Assembly: GCA_031761405.1 (NCBI GenBank)
Contig: JASEVX010000001.1
Span: 47,911,102 to 47,975,101 of the forward strand
Source: Serripes groenlandicus
Taxonomy: Eukaryota > Mollusca > Bivalvia > Cardiida > Cardiidae
DNA length: 64,000 nt
Direction of reading: 5' to 3'
Positions 63,926-64,000 of this stretch are shown in pieces. The translations under genes were made by a program, and so were the position numbers. Each line of letters opens with the position of its first letter. Position 1 is the first letter of the stretch. The notes beneath the pieces were generated by a model. The model saw only the letters and a program-made list of their open reading frames with translations. It did no database searches and was not told the origin of the DNA.

Positions 63926-64000
63926 TCCCTTTCCCACATACAACAAATCTGCAGCAGACGACCTTGAAATAATATAGGCAAAAATGTGGAAAATCTCTAT
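63926..64000. mobile_element. TTAA MITE, left part, runs off the window
   Basis: CCCTTTCCCACATACAACAA and CTGCAGCAGACGACC are the left end of an older-type copy; the right end is beyond the window. Confidence 0.65.

Overview
The window is eukaryotic, AT-rich and repeat-dense, with spliced genes in small exons separated by long introns. The two recognisable genes are animal genes. The repeat content (tRNA-derived SINEs with AATC or ATTC tails, Helentron-type elements with ~160-176 bp tandem cores, hundreds of bases of foldback MITEs) resembles bivalve mollusc genomes. A marine bivalve is my best guess; this is inference, because no sequence search was run.

Left part (1-12.2 kb, + strand): the last five coding exons of an estrogen-related receptor (ERR) nuclear receptor gene. 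They cover the end of the DNA-binding-domain extension and the whole ligand-binding domain. The introns are full of TTAA-flanked foldback MITEs, one 27-bp minisatellite grown from a MITE end, and a 1.55-kb Helentron-like element. Downstream of the stop (13.6-16.1 kb) lie seven diverged ~300-430 bp units. Each keeps an almost invariant 17-19 nt core that could form a short hairpin.

Middle (16-36 kb): mostly non-coding, with dispersed MITEs and SINEs. At 28.6-30.3 kb is a compact tyrosine-recombinase element with DIRS-type inverted ends and an internal complementary region, but no reverse transcriptase. It is inserted in an older repeat whose empty paralogue lies at 34.1 kb. Between them is a ~2.2-kb, 38-bp-unit minisatellite.

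Right-middle (38-46.3 kb, - strand): a complete selenoprotein W gene in five coding exons. It includes a 25-nt micro-exon with an in-frame TGA (selenocysteine) in a Cys-Gly-Ala-Sec motif, and a probable spliced 3' UTR. Its introns carry a second Helentron-like element, a Tc1/mariner-like TIR element and a near-perfect long hairpin.

Right part (46.3-64 kb): a GA microsatellite beside a decayed mariner, a poly-C block running into a 200-N gap, a possible last exon of an unidentified gene on the minus strand next to that gap, another Helentron-like 3' end, SINEs, and more MITEs. Some of these MITEs are tandem, chimeric or carrying captured flanking DNA. No CRISPR, rRNA, bacterial operon or functional tRNA gene was seen.
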